64,000 nt of DNA from Vandiemenella viatica (GCA_031002005.1 JARYHS010009186.1:107792829-107856828), one strand, 5' to 3'; shown: positions 12,535 through 24,234, counted from the stretch's first letter. Notes: a model not told the origin generated them from the sequence alone. Numbers and translations are program-made.

Positions 12535-12875
12535 GTCTCCCCTGATTGGAGACAGCCTGGTGATTGTCCGTCGAAGCCGTCGGACGTCGCATTACGAGTG
12601 GCTGCAATATTTCGGAGCTCGCCCCCGTGATTTACTGCGCATTGTTCGGTCGATAGTTTGCCGGGGTCACGCGGGCTGCTGATTGGCTCACTTGTTCCAG
12701 GGAGCGCAGAGTGCGCTGGGGAATTGATTGGCGGATTAACAGAAACCTGTCCGCCAGGTGACCTGCCTCGCGGGAGTGTCTAAGTCGCCGTCTGCAGGGG
12801 CAGTGTGCGGCTGTGCCGGCATGCGACTCGCAAGGTAGCTGAATCGTCGCTAAAGCTCGCTCCTTCTGCATTTGT
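12535..12875 (-). promoter_or_regulatory. CpG-rich island with three CCAAT boxes
   Basis: A GC-rich block with frequent CpG between AT-rich flanks. Read on the minus strand it contains CCAAT three times (near 12542-12548, 12683-12688 and 12726-12731), spaced within about 190 bases. The position immediately upstream of a candidate first exon suggests a promoter on the minus strand. No TATA box is evident. The ORFs at 12419-12682 (plus) and 12632-12871 (minus) are taken as by-products of GC content. Confidence 0.35.
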
Positions 12876-14578
12876 AGAAAGGAACTGAAGGTGGCTGAAA
12901 TATGCGCCGCACAAACAACTCTTTCCTATGATGGATTTCCACTAGAATCAATATTCTTATATCACCCGTTGTTGCATTTCTTATAATTTATCTTATTCAA
13001 CATGTACCATATTTGTAGAGAACGAACTTGGAATTTTAATTTTTCAAAGGGTGGAGGAAGGAGTAAGTTTTGCGATAAAGTAGGCGATATCTAACTGGAA
13101 CTACACTGCTACATCGTGGCAGCACCTGACATTGTGAAAACATATCTGATAAAGTGTTTTATAACATTTTATCTCGCGAAGTAGTTGGAAATCGTTTCTG
13201 GTTTTCGTTCGATGCTAAAAATGCTTCTAAAAGTAAGTCGGCGTGAACTGTAGTTGTATGCTACTGCCCAGCCGTACTCCATTACCGTGAAGCTTTCCTA
13301 TAGAGGACAGTGTTAAAAATGTTCTAGTCCAAGGAAGGGTAGTTTTGTAGTTTTTAGGGGATTAAGCCTTCGTTACTTCAGGTAGATAGATAACTGCGTT
13401 TTTCCTGCCCAATGGTCTGATATGTTTTAAACATCTTTGCATAATCGACTCCGAAAAGTCGGCTACTAGAAATATGAAAATGTCTAAGTAGTTCCAAATT
13501 ATTACGTAATTTTTAATTTCACATGGTTAATTGCTATAGAAAATATTTCTCCCATCTGTATTTTGTATGTCTGGAGCGTTTACTACTACTTCCGTCTTTT
13601 TAGAAGTTATCTTTATTAACCTAAACCAATAATTACACAATAAAACTGGTACTACGCAGTATTCGCACCCCTCTTTATATCTTATTTATCTTCCACCATT
13701 CTATTGCTCTTCTATCTCAGCATCTTAATACTACTTTAGATCATCTATCACTACAATTAAGTCTTCTTCTTTCCGAGCTTTATCATTACGTTAAACACCT
13801 TACTCGAAGCAGTAAAAGGTTATTGTTGAAAAATGGTGTTCCCCTTATATTTGAAACGTTATAATTTTATTCATTAAAGTATAATTAATTACTTTGCATA
13901 TAATTAATTATTTATTACTTTATGGATGAAAGAGGTGTTTAAGATTGATATTAAAGGCGCAGATAAATCTTAGAGGATACTATAACCTGGCCATTTATTA
14001 TAGAAACACATGATCGGCAGACGATGTCCACATTTACATTCAAATGTATGAACAATAAAAAAAACTATACCTCCGTCCTACATCAACGATTGTTAAATTA
14101 TCAAGCAGTACTTTAAAAATGAATGATAAATATGTGACAATCGGATTAATTGGTATTGCGTTAACCTAACAACATTAGAAAATATGCATAGAAAAAATAT
14201 AATCACAGATACGTAACCGAATGTCTCTCACTTAAAGTTCCTTTTAAAATCGCGAACTTTTGTTAATTTTAAAGTTCGTAATTACAACACGTGACTTTGC
14301 TCATTTCGGTAGAGAAATTCGTAATCATGTGGATCGCTCGACTCGGGCGTTATTTTTGTATTTCTCAGAATACTATATTAGTGCAATCAGTTTAAAACTA
14401 GATAAAATTTGTTACTGTACTGTGGCAGTAGTGGCAGACTCTAGCAGAAACAATCAATGTTCTAGCCAGCTTCACCTGAGATAATCTATCATTCCAACTA
14501 CTGCTGACTAAAATCTAAGTACCTCACTTCAAAACTTTAAGTACTTGACACTATTCAAGCTTCCAGTTCCTGCCCGAT
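12876..14578. other. AT-rich unique DNA, nothing identified
   Basis: No gene or recognisable repeat. Several AT-only stretches lie at 13840-13930. Confidence 0.6.
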
Positions 14579-14820
14579 ACCCGAGCGTGGTGGGTGAGTG
14601 GTTAACGCTCTGGTCTCTCATTCGGGAGGACGTCGGTTCGAATTCCCGTCCGGGCATCAAGATTTGAGTTTTCCACGGTTTCCCCAAAAACACTCCAAGC
14701 GAATGCCGTGATGCTTCCTTCAATAGGCCATGGGCGAATTCCTTCCCGTTCCCTGTTCTCAGTCCCATTCAGCCTCTATTAAACTCGACGTGACGAGACG
14801 TAAAACCATAAATAAAAAAA
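14579..14820 (+). repeat. SINE, family A (full length)
   Basis: Complete copy: tRNA-like head with A box (GGTGGGTGAGTGG) and B box GGTTCGAATTC at 14635-14645, a body with the CCATGG block, a 3' GACGAGACGTAAA motif and an A-rich tail. The head would supply an internal RNA polymerase III promoter. Target duplication is at best five bases (CGATA on both sides). Confidence 0.9.
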
Positions 14821-15359
14821 CGATAAACGTGTCCGATCCTTCACCAGCACGGATTCAGACCTGAAGACCTCGTATTTTGTCGCTTCCCGATGCTCCTATT
14901 CCAGTATACCTATATAAAAGGATGACTTGGTTTTGACCTCTTACGGGTTTATGTCAATTTCCTTGATATCGTCTCCATATCGTTTCCTGAAATGTCTACC
15001 ATCACCTGGTTACTCGGCGGTTTATCGATTATCTTCACCTAGATTCTCTCATTTCTCACTGTTGTTCTTGTTATTCCCTCTTCTACTTTTCACTAACTTA
15101 ATAACCACTGTCTCTATCCTACTGTTTCCCCTCCCATTCATCATTCAGGTTTCTGCACAGTACCTCAAGATTGTCACAAATAAGTTCCTGTAATCTGCAA
15201 GACCATTTCATTGTTTTGTCGTTCTATCGAAACAGTTATAACCTTGCAACTTTTTTCTTTCGTATTATTTCACTATTCAGCTGCATGCTTTCAGCGAAAC
15301 AATTAGTGGACCGTGAACAGAGATATTTTTTCTGCACCTGGTTTGACTCTTTGCTGTAG

Positions 15360-15545
15360 ATCGCACGTGAGCGTCTTGTGTTGACAGCTGTAGCGCTAAC
15401 TGGTGGGACAGCTGCGTTGGTTGTTATCAGTCCCCGCCGGCCCTATCTTATCGGACCGCCCACTGTGCTAACCACGGCCGAGTGAGAGTAGCCGCGCTTT
15501 GCTGTGCCCACTCAACTATTCTTCTTACCTCCCGGCAAGTAACTA
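15360..15545. promoter_or_regulatory. Small GC-rich island
   Basis: GC-rich text with CTTATCGG GATA-type sites and CACGTG-like words between AT-rich flanks. It is non-coding in all frames. A regulatory role is only a guess. Confidence 0.2.
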
Positions 15546-15593
15546 CGCCACTAACAGACACAGGCATCATTTTTAGTGTTCTGCGCACACTAA

Positions 15594-15893
15594 ATAATAA
15601 TAATTCCATGTGGTCGTAATGACATGGCGACAGGGTTTCTATTGCCTGCGTATTTCGTCCTGTCGCTGTCGCCTTAACCTAACCCGGCAATCCTACCGGG
15701 TACAGAGGACCTACAGTTTAACGTGGAATCTGAAGCACGGAAGCGTTGTGGCGTACTTCACATTACACAGTAAGTTGTGCCAGAGGTGAAGTTCGGGCTA
15801 AGGGTTTATGAAAGTCCCCGCCAAGACAGGGATTCGAATCTTTCGATCTCCAGTCAGATGTCTTAACCACTGAGCCACCAGACGACTCTGCAC
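15594..15893 (-). repeat. tRNA-derived SINE, family B (ATT-tailed), copy 1
   Basis: On the minus strand the head reads GGTGGCTCAGTGGTTAAGAC (A box) and GATTCGAATCC (B box, near 15830-15842), followed by a 200-base body and an (ATT)n tail, seen as AATAATAATAATT on the plus strand near 15594. The body aligns along its length with the copy at 18.8 kb, including TAACCTAACCCGG and CCTACAGTTTAA blocks. It is unrelated to family A except in being tRNA-derived. Confidence 0.85.
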
Positions 15894-16361
15894 GCAAATG
15901 AAAACAGAGGTTTATTGATGTCACTCATAAACCAAATAGTGTTTCACATTTCATTTGTTCATTACCCAATCTAAAATTTAATTAAATCATTTTCTAGGAG
16001 GTTCCATCGAAGTAAGTTGGCAGTAAAAAATTAATTTGCGTGCATCAGTAAGGAGGCTACACGCGAATGAAGTGAAACGTTTGAGGACTATACAACCCTT
16101 TTATGTGTGTTTTTTTTACTACTTTTGATGTCTCTTTAGCACTTGTACAGCAAATGGGAACTTAACCATATTATTCTTCTAAATAAATGGAAGTTAATCA
16201 AAAATTTGAAGTATTGCATCGATCATGAGTCTATTTTGAGGTTACAGCTTTTCTATTGGAGAAAAACTTGAACAAAATTATTTTATAATCGTTTATGAAT
16301 CAATAAGAGAAACATCAAACTGTTTTAATATATAGATATTTACGGATAGTACGTTGACAAT

Positions 16362-16575
16362 CAGTGGCGTAGCTAGGTCAACGAAGGCAGCGGTGCAAAA
16401 AATTTATTTTGGGCCCTCAGGCCAGACGGGCGACCTTTTTTTTTGCTTCGTGTGCTGGTATAGGCCCCGTGAGCAGTGGTTGGGGGCCCCCTTGAGCAGC
16501 GAGGGCCCTTAGTGGGGGTCTTCCTGTGTCTCAGGGGCCCCTTTAGACGACGGTAGAGCTAAAAAAAATGTAATC
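16362..16575 (+). mobile_element. hAT transposon 5' end (CAGTGGCGTAGCTAGG type)
   Basis: Begins with CAGTGGCGTAGCTAGG, a terminus shared by many animal hAT elements, followed by GC-rich sequence with GGGGCCC runs. It shares GGGCGACCTTTTTTT with the MITE at 43.6 kb. No matching right end or duplication was found nearby, so the copy is truncated or its right end is eroded. No transposase remains. Confidence 0.65.
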
Positions 16576-17605
16576 AAAGTTTTATTCTAACTGAAATAGA
16601 AAAAATATATTTCGCATTTAATATGATCCTCTGTTCAACAAGAGCTTCAGTTACAGTGAACACTAACCTAGCAAAGTATTATTAAGTGCACATGCGCAGA
16701 AAATTGAAGCACATACAAACTTAACGCATAAAGTTGACAAATTTATTTCTATCGTGCTCAAAGAAGTTTCACTTAAAAAAAAACTTTTTTTGTACCTCAG
16801 CATGTGGGATCAGATGTTTGTAGAGATAGTCAAATTTGGGAATGAGATTTTTTTTCAGTTTAAATTATTTTCCTCACTGAGAAATAAAGACGTGAGCGAT
16901 TGTAAAAGCTGTCTGATTTTGATATCTGTGGATTCTCTATAGCTGCATTGTTGACAGCAACACCGCTTTTAGTTAGCAACAGTAGTGACAAACGGGGCTA
17001 AAAATCTGAGTTCATCGCTGATCGGTAGTACAGTATGACTGTACATTCTTTGAGGCTTTACTTGCTGCTGTTACATTTGTAAGGCATCAGTGATCTGTCA
17101 CCTGTTATCTCTGACCAAATAAAAACTTGTCAGAACGTTTTGTTATCTTAAATAAACCTTCCGCCAAGGAACAACAGTCCTAGAGATTCTGTCAACGTTC
17201 ACACAAATATTTAAAAGAGTTTTTAAATAGTTTATCTACGAAGCGTGGTCTCTAGCACCGTAATTAAAAATAGAAGCTTTCAAGTTACATTTTTGTCATT
17301 GTTTTACAAATCTTCTTTTATCTTCATAGAAAATTGGATACAGAAAACATAATTATATCGGCACATCAGCTTTACTTGTTAAATTTATAGTATTCTTCCT
17401 TTTCGACATGCAATAGGTAGAGGAAATTTGCGTATATACTAGTACACTAACGTTTTTGTTCCAAAACCTTCTATCTAGACAAACATCAAATGGCGAACCA
17501 TTGAAGATGTATTTTGTTAATTACTTTTTTGGTAATATCTATGGAGCTTCGTAGACATTCTACACTATTTTCCTTATTGATAAACTTTATTTTATTATTA
17601 ATTTT
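16576..17605. other. Unique DNA, nothing identified
   Basis: No supportable gene or repeat. Confidence 0.55.
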
Positions 17606-17750
17606 TAAGGCCTAGATGACGCGTAGTACATTACAGGTCGGAAAGGACTGGGAGGCAAGGAATGGGAAGGAATTCGACCATAGTCTTTTGAAGGAATCAT
17701 TCCAAGATTTGCTGGAATGATTTCTGGAAACCATTGAAACCAAACTCTGA
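17606..17750 (-). repeat. SINE 3' fragment, family A
   Basis: Minus-strand copy covering the 3' half: the tail side (GACGCGTAGTACATTACAGG), the GGCAAGGAATGGGAAGGAAT block and the start of the body. The tRNA head is missing. Confidence 0.7.
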
Positions 17751-17957
17751 ATAAAACATTTGATAAAGCGTATTTTATTATACTAATTTTTAAACAAAAA
17801 TTTATGAGGATACTCTACAATATTCATAAATTGATTTTAATGAAATGATTTTCTCGGTACATTTTTTCCCAGATTTTGTTTAACACCATCTATCTAACGA
17901 ATAGTTAAATGTAGTCTTTAACATTTTCTAAATTGAGTACTATCACTTTCTGCTATA

Positions 17958-18054
17958 CTCCTTCGGATGTGGATTTCGATTCCGTGTCCAGCTTAAGATT
18001 TTGGTGCTACATGGTTTCCAGAAAAAATAATTTCTTGCTAATACCGGAATGATA
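17958..18054 (+). repeat. Decayed SINE fragment, family A
   Basis: A weak but ordered match to the B box, the linker and the CATGGTTTCC block, ending in ATACCGGAATGAT. It has no head or tail. Confidence 0.45.
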
Positions 18055-18254
18055 TAAGCGCTAATAACAATTGTCAACAATCCGATTGAAGCCATGATTT
18101 CAGGTCTGCCGAAGATCCTTAAACCTTCAACAGTGAATAGCATTCAATTCCTACCTTAGTAGTATGTAAGTTTTCAAAATAAAACATACTGGATGCTGCT
18201 CGAAGTTATTGATTCTATTGTTTTCGACAAATCGTTCTTTATTGTAACTATCGG

Positions 18255-18350
18255 TCTGGAATTCTGGAGGACCAGGGTACAGTCCTCTTTCGACCATCCT
18301 GACTTAGATTTCGATAGTTTTCAGAAATATCTCCTGGATTGGAGGGATGG
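18255..18350 (+). repeat. Decayed SINE fragment, family A
   Basis: TTCTGGAGGACC, then CCATCCTGACTTAGATTT, then a CTCCTGG block line up in order with the family body. Identity is low and the ends are not defined. Confidence 0.4.
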
Positions 18351-18783
18351 TTCTGATTTGATTACCGTTTCGTACTAACAGTCGTAAATTATTCATTCAA
18401 TTTAGGATACTATTCAGCAAGTACCTATAATGCTTTCAACATTGATAGATGCACACGTTAGCGTACTTCTGACCATTTCAGGTTTCAACTGTTGTGGCTC
18501 ATGAACAGTGCAGATATTTAGAAGTGCTATTCACATAGGCGTCTGCGGCTGTTATCTGTTGCACCACAGCTTATAAAGTGGTTTCGAGTAACGATTGACT
18601 AAGCCTCTATTTCCAACCGCCCTCCCAGTTGTAACGGTGACAAAAGTACCGTTACGACGGATCCATCAGTCAACTTAAATAAAAGATCCCATTATATTTT
18701 GACGATCACCCAAAAACTGAGATAAATTGATGCTTCCAGATACCATATTGTCATCCAGATATTGATGATGGGCGAACGATCTT

Positions 18784-19078
18784 CAATAATAATAATAATT
18801 ATTATTATTCCGTGTGGTCGTAATGATCTGGTGCCAGGGTTTTTATTGCTTGTGCATTCCGCCACTACTGTAGCCACCTTAACCTAACCCGGTAGTACTA
18901 CCGGCTACCGCGACCTACAGTTTAAAGTGGAATCCGAACCACGAAAAATTCTGGCGTAGTTCACATTACCCAGCAAGCTGTGCCAAAGATGAAAGAACTA
19001 TGAAAATCCTCTTCGAAATAGGGATTCGAAACGGGGACCTTTCGATCCCGTCAGACACATTAACCTCTTAGCCATCAT
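18784..19078 (-). repeat. tRNA-derived SINE, family B, copy 2
   Basis: Aligns with the copy at 15.6 kb from the (AAT)n/(ATT)n tail (18784-18812) through CCGTGTGGTCGTAATGA, TTAACCTAACCCGG and CCTACAGTTTAAAGTGGAAT to a decayed head. The anticodon-arm region carries a short insertion compared with copy 1, and the A box is mutated. Confidence 0.8.
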
Positions 19079-19079
19079 A

Positions 19080-21579
19080 TAGCTCACTACTTCTGATGTT
19101 AAATAATCACTTAATCGTTAAAAATGGCTGTAACAGAGTGCAACGTTGTAACCTGCATTTAACTGCTAATGATTCTCCCTTGAACTTTTGTATTGTTCTT
19201 CCCGACTTTGTTACTTCAATTGATTTCTAAATACCATCTTGGAATGTATCTGTGCCAACCCTCGGTCCATATAATTGATATTTTCGCTAGTATTGTGGTA
19301 CTTATATTTTACCCTTGTTTCTGATAGTTTGGATCCGTAATGTTATTGTCATATAACCAATATTTGTACTTATATCTTGCTGTATAGTTGAAGTGGATGG
19401 TCTTTATGAAGCACGTTGTGTGTTTGTGAAATATGATGGGGCAATCAATACTGCATAATCCCATGGTAGGAGACGAATAATTACAAGGATTCACAATGGG
19501 GAAAATCAATTCCAGGAGTGAAACAAAGAAACAATTAGAACTGACTGTAAAGCCTGACAATCCAAACGTCAGTTAACAACAGTGCCTGTCTGTGACTGGG
19601 GAAAATCCGACACAGGTACAGAAAGATAAGTATTACTTATATTTAGATGAACACTATTCTGTTTGTGTGCATCTGAAACTTGTGAAAAAACAACAGAGCA
19701 CTTCCTTAAATTACAATAATCGATAACGGAGTCGAGTTATTTGTTTTCAAATAATTTCGTTGTTATGTACTCTCTAGATTCTAGAACAACAGCAGCTGGC
19801 AATAAAATAGTAATAGAAAATGATTTCAGGATATATTTTTGCAATATTTTCAGAAAGGTGGTATACATTAACGAAAAATAAATTGGGAATCATTTTATTT
19901 CAGTAACCAATGACTATCTACAATTTGAGCGAACGCTTCATAATTTAACCAAGGTCCACCAAATAGAGAATCAATCTCATAGTCCCTGGTACAACTTCCC
20001 AGGTTGGCGGTTTCTATAATGCCTGATGTTTTGGTTGTAAAAAAATAATAATAAAAAACTACCAACATCCGGTTGGATGTACGGAAAAATGTCCACAATA
20101 CGTTTGAAATGACTGCAGTTGAAACACCTACTTAGTATTAACATTTTTCGAAGCATCCAGTATTGTATACGGAACATAACTATTCTTCTTGTTTTTAGAA
20201 GTGATTGTAAATCATATGATTAATGGAATGGTTCTGTTTAATCAGACATTTCACAAATCGGCTGTACGCAGATCTCCCAACATTGCACTGTGTTTTGAAC
20301 AGTTAATGCCATTCAAGTACTTTCATTATTTGTTAAATCTTCTAAGAGGTATGTAATCACAGCGTTCTTTGAATAAAAACTAGTGGTTCTGAATGATTAT
20401 GAGACTGTGTCGTTGGATTCACAGAATGGTTGGACATACTAGGCGTATTTTGATTTTTCACTACTTCTCAAAATCATATTGGATAGAGATATTGAGTAGA
20501 GAATTCTGTTTACAGACTGCACTTAGCTGAATGACGTCAATGTCCGTTGGACAAGTGATCATAACTATAGGAGCACTAACGCGAGCTGAGCAAGTTTAAT
20601 ATTCGAGTATGAAATGTACCAGTTAAGTGTACTTCCCTTTTATTCTTTAATTTTAATTATCTTTGAACTTAGTTATCATGAAAATTATATAGCTATTTAA
20701 TAACTGATTAGGGAAGTGAGAGCGATTTCTTTGTATAGTTACAAAATCGCTACATCTACATTTACACAAGTTACAGATTTATTTATTTATTTTAACACAA
20801 AATTATTGAATTAATATCTCTCTTTTCGGAGCATAAGTTCTCAGGTCGACACGGGCACCAAAAACTACACTTTTGGTGAATAGTTTATTTTATTACCGTA
20901 CCGTTATCGTTGTTGCGGTGGGCAGATGGTTGCATTTCGTGTTCGGTTGGCGATATAATCTTCTATTATATGCATCAATGTATTACATATCGTAACACTA
21001 TAATTCCACTTAATGCCAACAGCGTCTTCAAACTTCGTCCCTCTCCATTCTCCATGGACACACTTGGAGAAAAAAAAAAACAAAAAAAAACACTACTACA
21101 CAATCAACATTCCGCGATTTTATTTGTCCATGCACTCGACAATAGCTACCTCAAATCACGTGACTCGTTCGCGTCTGGTTTCTCTCAGCATGCATGGAAA
21201 GTTTTGCAAACTCCTACACTTGGCACAGACAGTATTCGTTTCACTTACTTGTGAATATTAAAATGAAATGTAGTATACGATACGTTACAAATTCCAACAC
21301 TTCTGGAGATGTGTGTCAGTATATATTTGTCCTTACTTTATTAAACGTCTTCCAACTCTTCTTGTGTCGTAACATGGCTGACCCATCATCATAAACCGGT
21401 CTTCCAATCACTGACAATTGTGATGAAATAAGTCATGAACACTGCTCTGTGCATCACAAGTGGTACAAATGTTTTTGTTAATGTCAATGTCTTCAATCCG
21501 ATAATTACCATCCGTGTCATTTCAGGCAACTTAGCTCATTGCCATTACGAATCACTGGTATAAGAGGAAATTAGGCGAA
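19080..21579. other. Unique DNA, no gene identified
   Basis: Only short ORFs, including overlapping ones at 19895-20177 (minus) and 20910-21394 (plus), none with a recognisable motif. One A-rich run lies at 21066-21092. Confidence 0.5.
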
Positions 21580-21885
21580 ATGTTCTGGTCCCGAGTACTG
21601 AAACCTGGAGAGGGTAGAGAGATTCACATTTCATCCAGACGTTTTTACGAGCCTAGAGATGATGTGGTCAGCGTACCGTTCTTGTCTGCTTTACCTCCAA
21701 AGTTGTCACCTGCCATCCGACAGACATTGAAATTGGCAGTACAGGCGTGCAAGAGTCTTCAGCAGGTTCAGGTTCGTGGGGACATCAATCCTTTTCAGCT
21801 AGCTTGCATCCAGTGGTTGCCTGATTGGGCAACAGACAGTGACTACAGTCATTCCAATCACGATCATAGTATTGAGAGCTTATGA
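21580..21885 (+). other. Unidentified 101-codon ORF
   Basis: GC-richer than its flanks with balanced codon-like texture. The product is basic in its first half with no motif I recognise. It may be an exon, a transposon coding fragment, or chance. It has no obvious acceptor or donor in the right phase. Confidence 0.2.
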
Positions 21886-22013
21886 AAAACTATAATGAGA
21901 CTGCATTTCCTCAAATGGAAATCAGTTATCCGAAATAATAATGGTGCAAACTGCAGAAGAAGCTGACAGCTGTAGACCTGTTCGGTAATGGCCCGGCTGT
22001 GGCTTGCTCCAGG

Positions 22014-23129
22014 CAGTGGCGGCTGGTGGGTTATCAAACTGGTGGTGCACCACAAAACTTGACACAATCGATAAGACGTGACAAAATATACCTGTTTTTA
22101 TCGACTTGTTCATTATAATTTTGGATATTGCTTCTATACACAGAATCTAGCTGATTACGAATGTCGACCGTGCCTAACACAGACAAACTCATTACATTTT
22201 GTAGGTGTACTTGTGAAGAATCATGTTTTTTTTATTTTTTCACTCAAATGCGTCAAATCCTTGATTCCTGTTTCTGTCCAAATCGATTCTCCGCCAAAAA
22301 TAATGCAAGGAAAACAAAATAATGCATTAAGACGCTCACATCCACACAACCATTTCTTTCTATCATACATTTCACTTTTAAAACTTCGTGTAAACGCTTT
22401 ATTTTTCGATTTGCACTCTTGTTTTAAATTTAAAAAGGGCCGTGGCGGTCCGGCCAATTTTATGTTCACTTTATTTGGAAAAGTTCTGTTATTTTCTTTA
22501 ATATAATCAATGTTTATGCTCATTTTCACTAACACCATACACAGTATAGAATAAAAGTTCTCGAAAAAAATCGAAACAAAAACTAAAAACAATTTTTTAC
22601 GGTAATATAAATAAACAATTATTAGCGCGGCACACATACAGTGAAACTATACTGATAGTCTAATAACGAGATGTCAATCATGGCTGCCGTCGCCTCGCGC
22701 GCGCCCATGCCAGCCAGCCAATTCGTCAAACATCGGGTGCTCTCGGCAATCCTCGGTTCGCTCGAGCGGCGCACGACAACCGACTCATTACTCCGTACGT
22801 TTCTATGAACTATCTTTTGTTTCACGCGTCAGGCGTATTAACCCGTACACCTACAAGTTGTATTAGCAGTCCTCGTGCACTGGCCGAAGCGCACGAGAAT
22901 TTGTCTTTACAGGAAAATAAGTCTTAATAGTTTAGTAAAGCGCTCAAACTGTTTCACCATAATTGGAGATTTAATTTTTTATACGTTTTTGTTTTTGTAT
23001 GTTTAAAAATAAATATTAAAATGGTAATATAAAAATAAAGATGAAGTAGGTAATTAATATTTTGTCATTTTTAAATCTTTTGGATTGGTGGTTCAGCGCA
23101 CGAGCGCACTTAAGGTACAGCCGCCACTG
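22014..23129 (-). mobile_element. hAT transposon, internally deleted
   Basis: Bounded by a perfect 12-bp terminal inverted repeat (CAGTGGCGGCTG at 22014-22025 and its complement at 23118-23129) and by a perfect 8-bp target duplication GCTCCAGG (22006-22013 and 23130-23137). These are the hallmarks of the hAT superfamily. At 1,116 bp it is far below the 2.5-4 kb of autonomous hATs. The surviving coding piece is the transposase N-terminus on the minus strand; the catalytic domain is absent, so it could move only with a transposase from elsewhere. Confidence 0.93.
22221..22637 (-). pseudogene. hAT transposase N-terminal fragment (TTF-type zinc finger)
   Basis: A 138-codon minus-strand frame inside the hAT at 22.0-23.1 kb. 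Its last third contains WLCGCERLNALFCFPCIIFG followed by a WTETGIKDLTHLSEKIKK-like run: the aromatic-rich CxC...CFPC arrangement of the TTF-type zinc finger found near the N-terminus of many animal hAT transposases, where it binds the transposon ends. The first third is hydrophobic and probably translated leader. The frame ends where the family would continue to a pairing histidine and then to the DDE and dimerisation domains. Function: a DNA-binding remnant at most. Confidence 0.75.
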
Positions 23130-23137
23130 GCTCCAGG

Positions 23138-23326
23138 TACGGGTTTTCTGTGTTAATGACTGCAGCGACACCTTGCACGCGCTCTCCGCCATTGGCGCCA
23201 CATTAATGACGGCTCGCTTGTAGTTACCGCCAGCTCTGTACTTCCTTAATGCTCGCTGCTGATGCAGATAACAGTTGGAACCTGACCGAATAGGCACCGC
23301 GTCATTAACACAGCGTTTTCAGTTTG
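23138..23326. promoter_or_regulatory. GC-richer island with three TTAATGAC sites
   Basis: The unique sequence left between two hAT insertions. TTAATGAC occurs at 23153-23160 and 23203-23210 and inverted at 23301-23308. The outer sites form a perfect 13-bp inverted repeat (CTGTGTTAATGAC, 23148-23160 and 23301-23313). TAATGA is a homeodomain core. The segment is non-coding, with stops in all frames or ORFs crossing transposon borders. A regulatory role is inferred, not shown. Confidence 0.35.
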
Positions 23327-23334
23327 TTTCATGG

Positions 23335-24226
23335 TAGAGCTGTAAAAGTAATGAGAAATTGTGTACCCGGATGTATTCGTTACTAAACCAATCAGTACTC
23401 GTTACTATCGAATCGTTATTTGTTTCAGTTGGTACAATGGAGTGATAGCATGGAGCATTGTAACGAGTAGCGCCGCATACAGGACGACTTCGTTACTATC
23501 GTATCGTTTCATTACTCGTTTCTTTTGTCACAATCGAGCACTAGTATGAATCATCGCTTAGAATCACGTCGCGTACGGGTTATGGGATGAGTTCGTTCGC
23601 AATTTGTAAAGTTTAAGTAAATTGTTCATTTAGTAAAGTAAGTTTATGTAAAAATTGTATTGTAAAATAAAATAGAAGTTAGAATAAACATATTTCATAA
23701 ATGTTTGAAATCAATAAAATATGACTAAGGCATGATCAATAAAAAAAAGCCCACAATAACCATCTCAAATTATCTATCCAAATTTTTTATTCGGAATTAT
23801 GCTCTATAAATTTTAATGTTAAACAAAAATAAAACTACAAAATAACTCTTTAGGTTGTCAAAATTATTTTCTTCATTAAAAATATCAACACTTAACACTT
23901 AATGTTAAATTATATTAAGATAATGTACTTGTAACATGTTTGTACTTACACATTTTTTCTTTGGAACGAAACGAATTCAAATAAAAATTCCCAGAAATAT
24001 GTCCACGATGTTCAAATGTTATTCTCTCATTTAGATTCATTCAGTCGCTAGGTGAACCGTTCCATTTCCCGCATAATACGTCGTATTTGTTCGTTTACCG
24101 AATTAAACTGACATCCATGCTACAAAAGCAAGTAACGAAAATAAATTGTGTGTAACGTTTCGGTACTTCTAATCAGGCCATGTACTCGTTACTCAGTAAG
24201 GAATAATACGCTTTGCTACAGCTCTA
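23335..24226. mobile_element. Non-autonomous hAT element, 892 bp
   Basis: Starts TAGAGCTGTA (23335-23344) and ends with its complement (24217-24226), flanked by a perfect 8-bp target duplication TTTCATGG (23327-23334 and 24227-24234). Both outer parts are crowded with CGTTAC/GTAACG words in both orientations (for example around 23382, 23400, 23459 and 24188), as expected for subterminal transposase-binding repeats, while the centre is AT-rich filler. No coding sequence survives. Confidence 0.9.
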
Positions 24227-24234
24227 TTTCATGG

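Noticed and set aside
14579..14655. SINE heads read as tRNA genes
   Set aside because: The A and B boxes are present but the heads lack a consistent tRNA acceptor stem and are followed by the repeat body. They are SINE promoters, not tRNA genes.
22078..22506. 142-codon ORF on the plus strand
   Set aside because: It is the shadow of the hAT transposase fragment, which reads on the opposite strand and has the recognisable zinc finger.
23016..23297. 93-codon ORF on the minus strand
   Set aside because: It crosses the boundary of the hAT at 23129, so it cannot be an original coding frame of either side.
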